Positions 1-12,600 of a stretch of 64,000 bases of DNA are shown in pieces; the stretch's first letter is position 1; each line of letters starts with the position of its first letter. The notes below the pieces were generated by a model, which saw only the letters and a program-made list of their open reading frames with translations, was not told where the DNA came from and did not search any database. A program made the position numbers and the translations under genes. The stretch comes from Eleginops maclovinus (taxonomy: Eukaryota > Chordata > Actinopteri > Perciformes > Eleginopidae). Location of the stretch: positions 27,107,878 through 27,171,877 of the forward strand of contig NC_086368.1 of the NCBI RefSeq assembly GCF_036324505.1, written 5' to 3'.

Positions 1-1579
1 TAGACGAAGATCAGTATAAAGATCTACTGCTGTGCTTCAGAAGGAACACTTAAAGGAAATCGCACTCTCCCAGTGTGCGCTCCTCTCACGCCCAGAGATT
101 CCGATACTCGTGGGGGTGGGGGACAAGATAGCAAAGACAGGCACAAGGTTAGCTTTTCATGAAAAAATGATGCATTGTCCATCACTTTCGAATCTGGAGC
201 AGCAGACTCCTACAGCATAGGGGCTGCATAAAGTGCCTTACTTGACACTGGCTTAGCTCCAATGAAACAAGAAGGGAATATATGTGTGTTGTGTGCATGT
301 GATGTATGTTGCTTAAAACCAAAGTAGCCCCCTTGAGATTTTACTGCACAATAAAAATAACAGTTAAATCAAAACACAAGCTATTCTTCTACCGGGACTA
401 AACGTGAATTATTTATGCCCGCACCGTTCTGTATTTTGCCTCAGTTTAGCTTCGACAGCGTTTTCTAGTGTACATGTTTTGTCTTTGGTCAGATAAAAGT
501 CAGCCCAAACCCCCCATGTTTGCTCCCTTCCTTCACACATGAAGACCCCTTTCCCCGAAGAGACAATTAAAGGGAGAAACCTGTGTTGCCTCAGCAAGCA
601 AATACAATTCCACAGATGTAATAAGACAGAAGTGTGACTTAAGGCAATAGGAGGAAGCCACCACAGACACATTACCGAGTGCTTTTCTGATTAAAGCTGC
701 AACAGCTATAATATTATGACAAATGGTGCAGGATTTCATACAATCAGAGTCATTAGGTTCCTCGTACAGCTGTTTATAGGAAAAGCATTCATGTGATCCT
801 CTTTAAATGTAGTTTTTGTATGGAGGGTGGGGGGGATGTAAAGGGAGGAAACAGCTTGAAGTTAAAGTCAGTACGAAGAGGTGCCGTCTCGGCGGGTTTT
901 ATCTTCCAGGAAAGGAAAGGCAGTCCTCTGGTCCCCTGTGAAGCAATTTGTTGAGGCAGCACATCAATTACACAGCAAGGCTTGGGTGACACTAATGACA
1001 GACAGGTCACATCCCGATTGAAAGGTCCAGATATAAAAAGCAGCTCAGATTTGTCTATTCCGTCGGAGAAGTTACTCACACTGAGTGGGAGGACATGCCA
1101 TGAATCATTACGAGCAGTGTACAGCATGCAGGACAGGAAGCGTGAACCGCATCAGTGAAGCTGCGTATCGTGTGTCACAAAATCACAGAAAGTTTGACAA
1201 AATCTGGAATAGTTACAGAAAATCCAAAGAAGGCAAACAATGTAAATGTTGTCCAAGTAACTTTGAGTGAGTATAATTTGTTAACTCGTACTGCATTTCA
1301 GCGCGTCTTGCAGAGTTGTGTCCCTTTAAATTGTATTGTAGTTCTTATCATCCATAGACAAATTGCATTATCTTATTAATTACTAAACAGCAAAATAAAT
1401 TGGTTACCTTTCCTGTTACTTTTCCTGTACATCTGCCATACTGACACCTTGCATCTCCTGTTTTTGACATGTAGAAATAGAAAAACAAGATATTGTGCTG
1501 CCCACATTTTGTTGTTTACTGACCACAAACAGCTAGCTGAAATGTAGCGCCTGTGTCACCAAACTCATATTATGCTAAT
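1..1579. other. Intergenic, no gene recognised
   Basis: Only short chance frames are present on both strands, none with a recognisable domain. There is no clear tandem repeat, transposon end or RNA gene. It lies upstream of the putative contactin promoter. Confidence 0.6.
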
Positions 1580-1845
1580 TTCCAGGTTTTTTTTGTGTAT
1601 TTTGTTCCTCTACTGGGACATGTCTCCATGCTTTCATTTTCAGAAATGCCTTTATTTCTCTCATACGGCCTGTGCTGCAGCACCTCTTTTCCCCCTCTGT
1701 CTGAAACCAGAGCCCAGTCTGCTCTGATTGGTTAGCTGGCCGCCTCTGTTGTGATTGATCAACCGCTTAGAGATGAGCCGTCCCTTCAGCCTATCACGTA
1801 CAATGTGCTGGAATTGCGAGCCAATGGGAGAGAAGCTCCCACTGG
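1580..1845 (-). repeat. Dispersed repeat family A, copy 1 (inverted)
   Basis: Read on the minus strand, this closely matches 6970-7260. The shared blocks include GGCCAGCTAACCAATCAGAG, GGGCTCTGGTTTCAGACAGA, AAAGAGGTGCTGCAGCACAG and GCATGGAGACATGTCCCAGT in the same order. The sequence resembles a non-autonomous repeat I remember as common in percomorph fish, but I cannot name its family with confidence. No open frame is shared by the two copies. Confidence 0.8.
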
Positions 1846-2194
1846 AGGGAATTTTAGCTATAGTAGCCCATTTATAGTACATGCACCAAAACCTACACAA
1901 CACACTACAGGAATGGAAAACCCCCCAAAAGCCCAACAGTCCCTCCTTAAGAATGATATACAATTTATTGATTTAAACATTATCCCATGGAATGATATCG
2001 GCATGCAGTCCTACAGAGGTACCATTTCTTCACTTAAATTACACCCAATGCTCAGATGACAATATCCATTACTGTAGTTTCAGAGTTTCCAGCATCGCAG
2101 TGACTTTACTTTCTTTAATTATATGATACAAATGTTTTGTCTCTTTCATTTGTTTCCTCCACCAAGCATGCTATGTTTTCTAATGTCTGTCCTC

Positions 2195-2275
2195 TCATGC
2201 TTTATGTAAATCACCTTGAGTTGCCTTTGTGTATACAAAGTGCAGTATATATAAACTTGCCTCGCCTTACATATT
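2195..2275 (+). repeat. LINE/SINE 3' tail (L2-like end)
   Basis: The stretch TGTAAATCACCTTGAGTTGC, followed by a GTGTATACAAAGTGCAGTATA motif-like run and ending ACTTGCCTCGCCTT, has the form of the 3' tail shared by many fish L2-type LINEs and their partner SINEs (a TGTAAA-CACTTTG-like start, then a GTGCTATATAAATAAA-like end). No RT frame precedes it, so only the tail or a very short 5'-truncated insertion remains. Confidence 0.5.
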
Positions 2276-3364
2276 TCTTTCTGAAAGAGATAAAAAAGAT
2301 GGATGCAATAAATCATTAACTATACTCGCTTGACAGCTTCCTGCGATAATACTGGGATTTTTATTCTGGTGTGCAATAAATGAGAAAATCCCAACCAGTT
2401 GGGATAAATATTCACAAAATACAACAGATGTTCAGGGAGAGACACGCAGCAGCGGGACTCTTTGACGCTATCGAAGATTAAAACACCATAAATTATAATT
2501 AGGAATATGCTGTGTCGTACACAGCGAGGGTGATAGGTGAGTTTGCACTTTCTAGACATTCTGTTCTCAACACATCACAATGCAACAAACGGCAAGTTGT
2601 GTATGTATGTAATCATGTTGGATGTAACTGTGGCTCCAACATTAAAGTAGGTCTTTGCCCTTCATGTTTCAATTTAACCCGCGTTGAATGAATGTGATCA
2701 TGCAAAGGAGTTTGGGGTACAAAGGCAGCTATTTCATTTTCTCTTTAAAGTCAATCGATGGGTTTTTGTGTACATTTCAGGATTAAGTCTTTATTCTAAA
2801 CTATAACAGCAGCCAACTCAATGACATGCTAGGTCTTTGTTTGTGATGAAGGGTCTATGAAATTAGACTTTGAAACTGCTTAAAGAGAACTTTCACTTTG
2901 TTATGCCCCTCACCTCTTTCCTAACGACCAGTCTTCCCCTGCAGAAGCCTGTTATTCTTATTTGCTGGCATCAGTTTAGTCCCCCACTCAGCATTTAAAC
3001 GCTAGTCCCTTTTCCTGGGCTGCTTTTGAATGGTCTTTTTTGTTTGTTTTTATTTCCTAACTCCAAGTATTTAAGTGGCAGCTATGGCAAGACCTGGTGG
3101 ATTTTTTTCTTCATGCTAGGGAAAGGTGCTTCAGTGCTTCCTTTCTCATCTCCTTTTGCATGTTGTGCTCTCGACCATCGTTTAGCAGACAAAATGCCAT
3201 CCCACGATTCCTTGAGGCATCAACATGTCAATAACATCCACCGTCGTTCATTAAGGAAGCAACTTTGATTCAGCCCAATAGAATTGTGCAGACACGAGAC
3301 TTCTCTTGTCTCGAAGTCTATGCTTTTTTGACTGTTGGTGGTAAGAAGCCTGAAATAAGGTCTG
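2276..3364. other. Intergenic, no gene recognised
   Basis: AT-rich unique-looking sequence with only short chance frames. I saw no repeat, RNA gene or splice-bounded coding block here. Confidence 0.55.
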
Positions 3365-3815
3365 TGGTTAACACAAGCTATAACAAGATTGTCACGATTT
3401 GTTCTACGACGTAAAATACGTCACCACTAGTTAATCTCCAAGCTTCTGTGTGTGATGGCTGCTAATGAGTATATAAATAAACGCCTCAACATCATCACTC
3501 AAATATGAATCCGCCTTTAGTTTAGCGGTGGTGATTCACAGTCATGCCACTGTGAAGCAGTTCATTTATAGCCAAGTGTAAGCTTTTTATTTCTGCTGAT
3601 TGCATTTATCCATCAAAAGTCACAAAGTGGTGTTAATATGTGGAGATTATCCTGCTGTACAAAACGTTATAAGTATCATAAACGAGTAAATAAAGCTAAT
3701 TTTCTGCAACATCACAAAATCGGCTGAGGAAATCCCATGCTAACTTCCTGGTCAGCCTACTGCACCACTCTTTATTGTCCACAATAATGGTGTAATTGTT
3801 TTCCGGGCGGTGACA
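3365..3815 (+). repeat. Dispersed repeat family B, copy 1
   Basis: This stretch shares an ordered series of blocks with 53787-54165 on the same strand: GTTAACACAAGCT, AGATTGTCACG, TAAAATACGTCA, TCCGCCTTTAG followed by TTAGCG-TGGTGA, then TTTATAG and a final region around ATTGTC-CA-ATAATGG. The copies differ by many substitutions and small indels, so the family is old. No open reading frame is conserved, which suggests a non-autonomous element. I do not recognise the family. Confidence 0.7.
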
Positions 3816-4149
3816 ATATGACACTTGTGTCTTAGACAACTCTCCCTTTGCCGTTTTCATTTTCTTCCGCAGCCTGTACCTGCAGTGCTGTGCTGCTAAA
3901 CTAGAAACTGAATCCCTGCACCACTGAACCCAACGTTTTGAAGTTGGGGAATATTTCTCCCAGGGAATAGAGCAGAAAACTCTCTGAACACCGGATCTTA
4001 TCCTCGTTCCTGCAAGCTCTCACTTATCCGGGAGGAAATCTCACTGCATGCGTTCTTTCAGCAGTGGCACTGCTGCTCCTCACAGAGAGGAGTCTAAGGC
4101 CTCAAGTCCATAACTCTTCAATGCTGTAAATGACATCAACTGACCCAGT

Positions 4150-4305
4150 ATTTAAAGAGGTCCTATTGTGCATTTTGGTATTTTCCCTCTCCTCTTGAGT
4201 GTTGTTTAAGTTTCTGTGCATGTAAAGGCTAACATCCCTGTGTTTCTCTCCCACAAAGTCAAAACTGACACCCATAACAAAGTGTGTTCTCATCTGTTCA
4301 TCAAT
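4150..4305 (+). repeat. Possible fragment of a dispersed fish repeat
   Basis: The text AAGAGGTCCTATTGTGCATT, followed by TTTCTGTGCATGTAAAGGCT and a CTCTCCCACA block, resembles the leading half of a widespread teleost MITE-like repeat that I associate with family A. No second copy of this half occurs in the window, so the call rests on memory alone. Confidence 0.3.
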
Positions 4306-6969
4306 TCCACACCCAATTATATCCTGAACTACAGGTAAGGTGAATTAATAAATCCCTGTTTTTGTTTTTCTCCTCGTCATTTTGACAGTAGGGAAGACGG
4401 AAAATCTGCGCTCCACTGACAGGACTTTTATAGTTTCTATAGAATAACAATGGTCTCCCTTTCTAGTGGCATGCATTGAGCCGATTTGTGACTCACAGAT
4501 ACATCTCAAGCAGCACATATACAGACATGAGCTGTTAATTGGTAGCATTAAAATATTTTCAGCTGCAGAGCAGGTGTCACTGCAGCGTCTGGAGTGTTTT
4601 GCTCACAGAACAGCCAGCAGCAGGATGTTACATCTGGCACGTCACACGTTTGGTGTGAAGCTATACAGATGTTAATGAGTACTCCTCCGTGAGAATTTAG
4701 GTGCAATTTGTTATGTGGGGGAACTTAATCAGTCTAACTACAAAACAATTCTGCAAATCAATTACGCCTTTGCCTGAAACTTTCGGGAGTCAACTTTATA
4801 GATCTGTATTTCTTTCCCTAGAAACTTAAGTTTATGACGACTTGTTGTTTTTTGGCCTGGAGCAGTCTTATGGTTATATTACACCTTGAAGAAATGAGGC
4901 CACAACAAGTCCCGCACAAATCTCCTGTAAACCTCTGTCCATTTTGGGAATTAGTAGAGTTTAAACATCCATTTTAAGAGAAACCTGTGCACTATAAAAA
5001 ATATCCAAAAATAAGATCTGTATTGATTTCAGGGCAAGGATGTTGTCTGATTCAGTGAGCATGGAAGTAAACCTGCAGTCATGTTGTCTTTATGCATTTG
5101 ACTTGAAGTCGAACCTGAAAAAATGATATACATACTTTACATGCAAATTGAAATCAGATAATCTTTACTGTAAAGCCAAAACTTGCAAGTTATGGGTTGT
5201 TTTTATGCACGGTTTGTAGCTATAAGTAACCCTTATAATGCATTTGAAAACACAGACTCTGGATACGTGTTCCTGCCTCGTGGGAAACCCGTTATTTCCT
5301 TGATTCAATTACACCACATCCAAAGTTATTTTAACAAAAGCCATTATTTTTTGTGTCAACTTCACCAAAAAGCTTTATTGCCTAAACAGTTTCTGCTTGG
5401 GCTTTTGAGGACACACACGAAAGTAACCAAATAAGGATATAATACAAACTGTTGTATGAGAATATGCTGCAAGTTGGCAGGTTAGCCGACCTCATCCAAT
5501 AAAGTAATAATTAGCCCAGGTGGTTTTTATGTAGCACCTGGGTTGCCTTCATTTTGCCCTAAAAAATATCCTTCTGTAAATAATTGACACTGTGATTTGG
5601 CTTGGTATCCGAGGACAGAAAAGGCAACTAGCTTCTATGGAAACACTCACACCCAGGTGATTGAATCTTACTCTGCTTTGCAACACTTACCCAGGTTGTT
5701 CGATATCAGGAGGTTCATAATGTAACACTGGATGTCCCAGCGGATTAGGCTGTAATTACATGAAATGAATACTTTAATTATGTAGACACTTCTGATAACT
5801 GCATATTTGCCCTTGGTGTAGCTTGTGTTCCTGGATCCTGAGCACATTCTCCACAGATCATGAAACTGAAATCTACCCCGGACGCTTCCTTTCTATTTTG
5901 GGGGCCTGGAGAGTCACAGGGGAGTCGACTATTGATAATGATGTGCCTACTGCAGGCATACCATCCTCTGGGATTTGTCCTTACATGAATGGCCCTTGGA
6001 GTTACCATCTGTAGAGATAATGACTTCTCTTACTTTCCACTGCTTTGTCGGACAAGGTCCTCGAAATGAGGTCGGAAACCCAGTTCCTGCTCTCTATTGT
6101 CTGGACAAGGAGAAAACCCCAGCAAAAATGTGTCACATCTCATGGTATTATCATTACTATCACTTTGGAAGTATAGTGATGGAGTTAGATTTAGGCATCG
6201 TGAGGTGAGAGGACTCCTACATTTTTATTTAGAGGACTTATTCTCACTGATATTTAATCTTACACCAATCATACCGATAAGTGCTTGGTCACTACAAGCA
6301 GATACGACTGAAATAATTATTTCATCCAATCCTTTCTTCTTATCTTTTTTTTTACTCGCATCAACTGTTTATCATTCGTGACTTTAATATTCGCACAGGG
6401 TTTCAAGGATCTTTCTTCCCTTTTAGTTCTTGTGCGATTGCAATTATCTCGAGTACTTTTAATGGACTTATCTTTAATCTTTGTCTCCATGTGATGTGGT
6501 TTTGTTTGTAGGCCCAGAACTCAATGTCATTACCTTGAGTTAAATAAAAGAGAAGTTCAAACAAAGAAGAACCTTTCAGCAGAGAGCAGGGGACCGGTGA
6601 AGGGGTGACGCCATGCAGATGAGGGGCAGCCCCTTGTTTTTGATTTGGGTCAAAGGCGGAAGGACTTTCAGACAAAGTCAAATGTTTTTTTTCCTATTCG
6701 GATAACGGAACATGTTTCAATGACAGAAATCATCATCATTTTTTCATTTTATTTAGACTTTTATACGTTGTAGTTTTCCCTATTACCCAGCTTTCCAAAA
6801 GAGGATGAACACTCACTTTCCACTTTCACAGGGATGCAAGTGTCCATCCGGCCAGAGTGACGTCAAACCATTGGAGGTTATCTTTTACTGGTAACATTCT
6901 ACAAGAGACACACATTGCGTTCTGTCCTTAGCATTCCCTCCCCCTGCCTGAAGTCCGTCCGACATACTC
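4306..6969. other. Intergenic, no gene recognised
   Basis: No coding block with convincing splice sites, no RNA gene and no tandem repeat was seen. Frames at 5823-6014, 5975-6208 and 6097-6381 overlap one another and carry no motif. Confidence 0.55.
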
Positions 6970-7260
6970 TGTTGTTTACTTCTGTAACATAGTGACATCA
7001 CTATGTAGCACTGGCGCTTCTATTGGCTAGCACTCCAACACATTGTATGTGATAGACTGAGGCACGGGACATCTTTACACAGAGGAGAAATCAGAACAGA
7101 GCTGGCCAGCTAACCAATCAGAGCAGATTGGGCTCTGGTTTCAGACAGAGGGTGAAAAGAGGTGCTGCAGCACAGGCAGTATGAGAAACATAAAGAGCTT
7201 TATGAACCTTTAAAGCATGGAGACATGTCCCAGTAGAGGCAGAAAAATAAAAACAAAATA
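6970..7260 (+). repeat. Dispersed repeat family A, copy 2
   Basis: This is the plus-strand copy of the repeat at 1580-1845, about 5.1 kb away in inverted orientation. It includes ACATAGTGACATCACTATGT, a palindromic block, followed by TTGGCTAGCACTCCAACACA and the blocks listed for copy 1. Divergence is roughly 10-20 percent by eye. The two copies together could form a long imperfect hairpin in RNA or single-stranded DNA. Confidence 0.8.
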
Positions 7261-8129
7261 GGGCCACCTGAAACTCAATTGTTAGCTATTTCCCGTAGAA
7301 TTAGGTAGAGACCAAAAACCAAACTAAAAGCGGGTTTTGTTATATTCATACAGAAATGCAAATAAATGATCATAATTTTTGTTACTGATGAATGTCTGCT
7401 TTATTTCAATATTCTTTATTTCAATTTAAAATAGATAATATGTAGATATTGAGTTGACAATGTGTTTCTGTTGCCCCCTAGTGGCCATAACAATCAGTTA
7501 CTGCAAGTTTGAATAAGTACTAGTTGGTTTAGTAGACATGGCACAGCCTTTGAAGATTGGATTGCATTTAAAAATTCAAACATTTGACTACATTTAATGA
7601 GCAAAAATGAATCATTTAACAAGGGTCCTTGTTTGCCATTTGAAGTGGAAAATCCTACGCATGTATACTTAGGTTGAAATGCAAAGAAAATATGAGAACT
7701 TGAGTAAAAACTGATGAATATTATCTGTCAGTTTTTTTCTGTATTAATAATTGAGAACAAACTGAAAATATCTAATTCAATATGTTGATTGAATACATTA
7801 CCAAATGCAATTAGGTACCTTAAATAATAAGGAATAATGATAATAAATAAGAAAACCAAAAGAAAATCTATGAAATACGAGATGCACGTTGAACACATGT
7901 CAACCTTTCATTCTCAGGGTATTGGATGGACATGTGTATCAAACGGTTTCCATTGAACTGAAAACATTTTTTTTATAGAGCAGCATGTTGAATCCAAACT
8001 CTCTCCATGCATGCTGCAGCTCAGAGACATGGCACCGTAATGAGGAGGAAACAGTTGGATATAGTTTGATATGAGGGGGCTGGTCTGAATCTCGCTGTCC
8101 TTTATTGGCGTGGAAAAGAAGCCAGACGC

Positions 8130-8237
8130 ACTTTGGAGTTCAGTGCCGGGACGTCGCAGTCCTCTCATCCACACAATCGGTGCTCCGCCCGACATCCTCT
8201 CTCTTCTGCCTACCGCCGTGTCTCATCTCCTGAGCAG
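8130..8237 (+). other. cntn4: Candidate non-coding first exon of the contactin gene
   Basis: A pyrimidine- and CpG-rich stretch ends in CAG|GTAAGG at 8237/8238, an almost perfect vertebrate splice donor. I see no ATG in this stretch, so it could serve as a clean 5' leader. The nearest matching acceptor on the same strand with a supported gene is at 54885, implying a first intron of about 46.6 kb; long 5' introns are usual for contactins. The left border is a guess, as no clear TATA box fixes the transcription start. The link to the contactin exons is inferred from order and strand only. Confidence 0.4.
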
Positions 8238-8301
8238 GTAAGGCATCCTTCAAAGTTATTGTGCTATGCAATAGTGTGTGCGATGTTTTTACGCGTTTGT
8301 G

Positions 8302-8345
8302 TGTGAGTGTGTGTGTGTGTGTGTGTGTGTCTCTGTGTGTGTGTC
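8302..8345 (+). repeat. Interrupted (GT)n microsatellite
   Basis: A GT-rich run interrupted by GAG and CTC lies 65 bases after the candidate first-exon donor. Confidence 0.9.
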
Positions 8346-8967
8346 TGCATGCACGCTGCAGAGCATCCACTGCCTCCCCTTGCTTTGCGTTTGCACAGGT
8401 ACCGTGTAACTGTAGGGGGTTAGACGTTCGCCCCCCTTGCAGCGCTTTATACTTCCATAGATCCACATTTTGTGCGTTTTAAAGAAAGTTTGGTTGGTCA
8501 GCGTTTTCCGTACCGGAGTGAAACATCGTGATCCTTTGCGCATTCCGCCAAGCTGATGCGCTCAGTTCGAGAGGGTTTGGTAGCCCGCGTTGTGGAGGTG
8601 GGTTTTCGTTAATGCAAGAATAAGTCAGTTTGCAAGGCACTCATGAAGTGTGCACATAATCTGTAGGGGTAGAAGGGGAAGTGCACTGTTCCCTCTCCTC
8701 ATCCATCACTATTTAGATGATCGTGACGCGCGTGAGGCACCTGCAGCGAGAGATCAGAGATGATGCTCAGATGCTTCACTGCCCATGAATCAATCTCATG
8801 TGTTATTATACGAAATAAGAAAATATGATATAATATATATATATATTTTTATAAATGCACACATCTGAAATCCATTGCAAATGCTTAATATTAGTTAAGA
8901 TTAGATAAAGACAGATATTAAGAAGCTGAGAGGCGTGCCCTACTACAATGTTTTATGTAGATACTAG

Positions 8968-9100
<133 letters not shown>

Positions 9101-9359
9101 CTGGATGCAGTTTATGGTGTTTATCTCATATTTGAAGTGCAGCAGTCACAAGGTACCTCCATTCATGTAAGGCTTGACTGTGTTTGGTGCTGTTATACAG
9201 GGATCATTAAAAAGAAAATTAACCCCCCCCCTCCTCCTCCTCTCACCCACACACAAATCCATACAGAAACACACCACACACGCACACTAACACTAACTTA
9301 CACACTCACTCATCCCTTTCCCACTCAGGAAGCTACGCCTGCATAATAAATGTGCCATT

Positions 9360-9640
9360 AGCCATTCTCATTCAAATGAAAGCCCCGACCACCCACAAAA
9401 ATGTATTCTATGATCACACTCCTCTGTCATTTAGTCCTCTGAAATTATGATTAATATTCCACTTTGTGGCTTAATTTCTGAGCATTGCCTTAATAAACCT
9501 GCCACGTTCATGTAGCCCCATTGATTACTCGCAGGAGGTTCATCTGGAGAATACATATGGGCCCCTTAAGACCCTCATCGCCACATTATGACAGAGAGGC
9601 AGACAGACTTCGGCCCCCAGAAACAAAAAAAAAAAGAGTG
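9360..9640. other. Non-repetitive AT-rich block, possible conserved noncoding element
   Basis: This stretch is free of repeats, lacks coding frames, and has AT-rich, homeodomain-site-like text such as GATTAATATT and CATTAGCCATTCTCATTCAA. Intronic enhancers of neural genes often look like this, but composition alone is weak support. Confidence 0.2.
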
Positions 9641-12600
9641 AATAATTGATTCACAGCAGGGTCATGTTTATTTGTTTTCCACCACAAAAACAGTGTCATC
9701 TGCATAAAAACAACTGCTACCCCAACACTGAGCGTCACTCTTCGTTGCTTACAGCCAAACTTCAGACCTGCGGGGGACAGGACCTTCTAAGTTGATCCAC
9801 CCTCCTTCTGAAATCCCATCCCCAACAATATCAGACAGTCAAACAGCCTTGAACTAACTGCTTTAACTAAGCTGGCTTTTTCTTGAATTAGTTCTTCCCC
9901 AGTTTTTCTTTCTGATCTATAGATTGTTTTTTCTAAATCATTTCATAGCATCTTGTTTGTCCTTTCTGTATGCATGTTTGTTCAAATGAATGCATTGTAA
10001 AGTGTCTTCCAGTTCTCAGAAAAGAGCTAATATACAGAATCATTATTCATATGCATTGTCCAATTCTTAGCACAAAGCAAGGTGTCCCGGTTGGGCGTGC
10101 ATTAGGGCGTTTTCAGGGAACATTAGCTAAATTGTTCCTCATTAAACTCCTCATTATTTTATTCAACAAAGGTGAAAAAATGAGAACATCCAAATGATTC
10201 ATGATGTTTAGGGCTGCACAATTAATACAGATTTGATATTCATTGCAGTTAAGACTTGTACAACATCTAAACCGCTGTTGAGACGAAGCCCAACGTTTGG
10301 TAAAGGCAAAATATGTCAAAATATTTTCAAAAATAAATATTGTGTTGCTGCAAAGATGGCAAAATATTTTCCACAGACTTCAGGGTTTTGTCTAAACCTG
10401 GGTAACAGGGCTGCTGTGCCCTCTTACTGTCGGCGTGCGCCCTCACACCAAAATGTTGATTTTCCCCAGGAAACTATATTTCTGTTCGTCAAAAACGGTA
10501 TAAGGACTCCAGAAATATGAAGATGTTGTCAAATAGAGCATCAGACGACAGAGACAGCTTTTTTTCCCAGAGAATAAATAGGGGATGGATGTCCGGTGGT
10601 TCTGCCGGTGGATGAGTGGCAATTAGCAGGCTTACACTCAAACTGTGATTTCTGAATTAGTTTATTTGACTCTCCTTTTTTTCTGTGAGTAAATAATCAC
10701 TCAGGATGTATTTGTTGCTTGAGGTGCAATATATGACTCAGCAGCCTTAAGACATGAAGACACTATTATTTTCCAATGCATAATTTAATGCAATAATATT
10801 TCAACAAGGTAATTTGGTCTAGATCACAAATCAGTTTCATTTCATTGAATTGTGATCTAGCCATTTATTCCAAATTGTGAAGCCCCAGTGATTTTACCAC
10901 AACACTTTCCCATACTCATAAATCAGTAGCTCTGTCTGAGCGCCTGAGTTTATTCGGAGGATGAGGTTAAGGCCTCCTACATGTCAGTGCCTTCCTACAC
11001 ATTTCCGAATATAAACTTGTTTTTGGGTTATCACCTCCTGCTGCCGGGGTTCTCTGGGTTTCTGCTCGGCAGCTGCGGTCTGAACAGGTAGGTAGAGCGG
11101 GCTGAAGACTAATCTTCACAGGGGTGATAGAGATAACAGTGATGTATGGCGCGGATGGGGTGGTTTAACACCCAGAGCTGACTGTTGTGTAGCGGGGTCA
11201 GGCCTGTGATACCGGAGCAGTGCTTCAGCCCAGATACTCTCATGCCTGGGACTTGGCTTGTCTTAATAGCTGCAGGTGGATACAGGCAGAGGCCGCCTCG
11301 GTATTCACATCCTGCAGATGCCTTGATGAATGCTGTGTGGCTGCTCAGGCATCTGTCAGTCGCTTTCGCCTCTCCAAATAAAATACTTCCTTGGCCGAGA
11401 GCCAGACAGGCAGCCGGAGGAAACTGTGACATGGTTATGTTGCATTTTACTGTAAAACTGATGGCAGTGTTTTTCCGAAAGGAGAGGCTCTACCTGGAAA
11501 TGATTTCAGGCGCACAACCACACCTCTACTGAACATTACTGTGAAGTAATGACCGTGTAAATATAGATTTTATGATCTAGCACATGTATAATAAACCATT
11601 CATGGAAAGTGAGGTGAAGGGAGGTTGCACTTAAATGCATTTTTGGTAACAATTTCTATAATACTCATGTCTAAATATGCAATATAGACATACTTATAAC
11701 TATAATTATACAGATCTGACACATTTTAGGCACTCGTAAATATTTATAATGCTCCATAGCAATGGTCGGAAAAATCATGATTCATGAAGGTCAAGCAACA
11801 CAGTACTTTATAACGCGAGTCAATCACTGACTTTTTATTTGAAAGGACATCTGTGTAACGCTTATAAATATCCATATGATGCTTCACAATCTGAATCAAA
11901 TCAGTTATCAGCAAGGGAAAGGTGAACAAAAATATGTGTTTTATTCTGGAGTGCTCATTTCCTGTGTGTTATTCATTATTAAATGCTCAAAGTAGTGTTA
12001 GGAAATGTGTAAAATAACAATAAATTACCCAAAATTGATGAATGAAGTACATGTTTCTTGATGTGAAATTCATTATATTTAATTAGCATGTTATGTAGTA
12101 CGTTGTGATCACATTTCTACCTTTATAATATGAAATTACAACAATTATCATGTGACAATTATACTCGATGGCGATTGAAATATCTCCTTAAGCTTAATTA
12201 AACTTGGTATCTTCAATCGATGATATTTTCCTTTGTGAGCGAGCTAATTGGAAATATTCTGAAAAAGAGATTTATTACATTTCCTCGGTCCGGCTGTTGT
12301 TTGTCAGCAGTGTCACCACGCTGTAGCCAGGAGGAAGGACTGGGCAGTGAGATATCCATCAAATGTGACCAGATCAAAGCCCCCAAAGGCTCTAGATTAA
12401 AAATGATTTGTCTTTATTTGAAATAACCTTGTGGTCAAGGATGCTCGGCTTACTTAATGAAACAATGCACACCAGAGACGGCATGCATTATTTGATGCTG
12501 TCATTTAATTTGATTGTTGTCAGTTTAAGATGAATCCGGAGAGGAAGTGTGATCATTATTACTATTGACCAGCTGACGTCTATCAACATGCAGTTTAATA

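Larger units (their letters stand above)
8040..8760 (+). promoter_or_regulatory. CpG-enriched stretch, putative promoter region
   Basis: By eye there are about three dozen CpG dinucleotides between 8100 and 8760, many more than in the neighbouring kilobases, where CpG is rare. The cluster surrounds the candidate first-exon donor at 8238 and extends into the beginning of the intron. It is interrupted by a short (TG)n tract at 8300-8345. This pattern fits an unmethylated CpG promoter, although no TATA box or initiator can be assigned with certainty. Confidence 0.45.

Noticed and set aside
11041..11092. Possible alternative leader exon ending in ACAG|GTAGGTAG
   Set aside because: The donor is good, but there is no promoter-like or conserved context; donors of this quality occur by chance in tens of kilobases.
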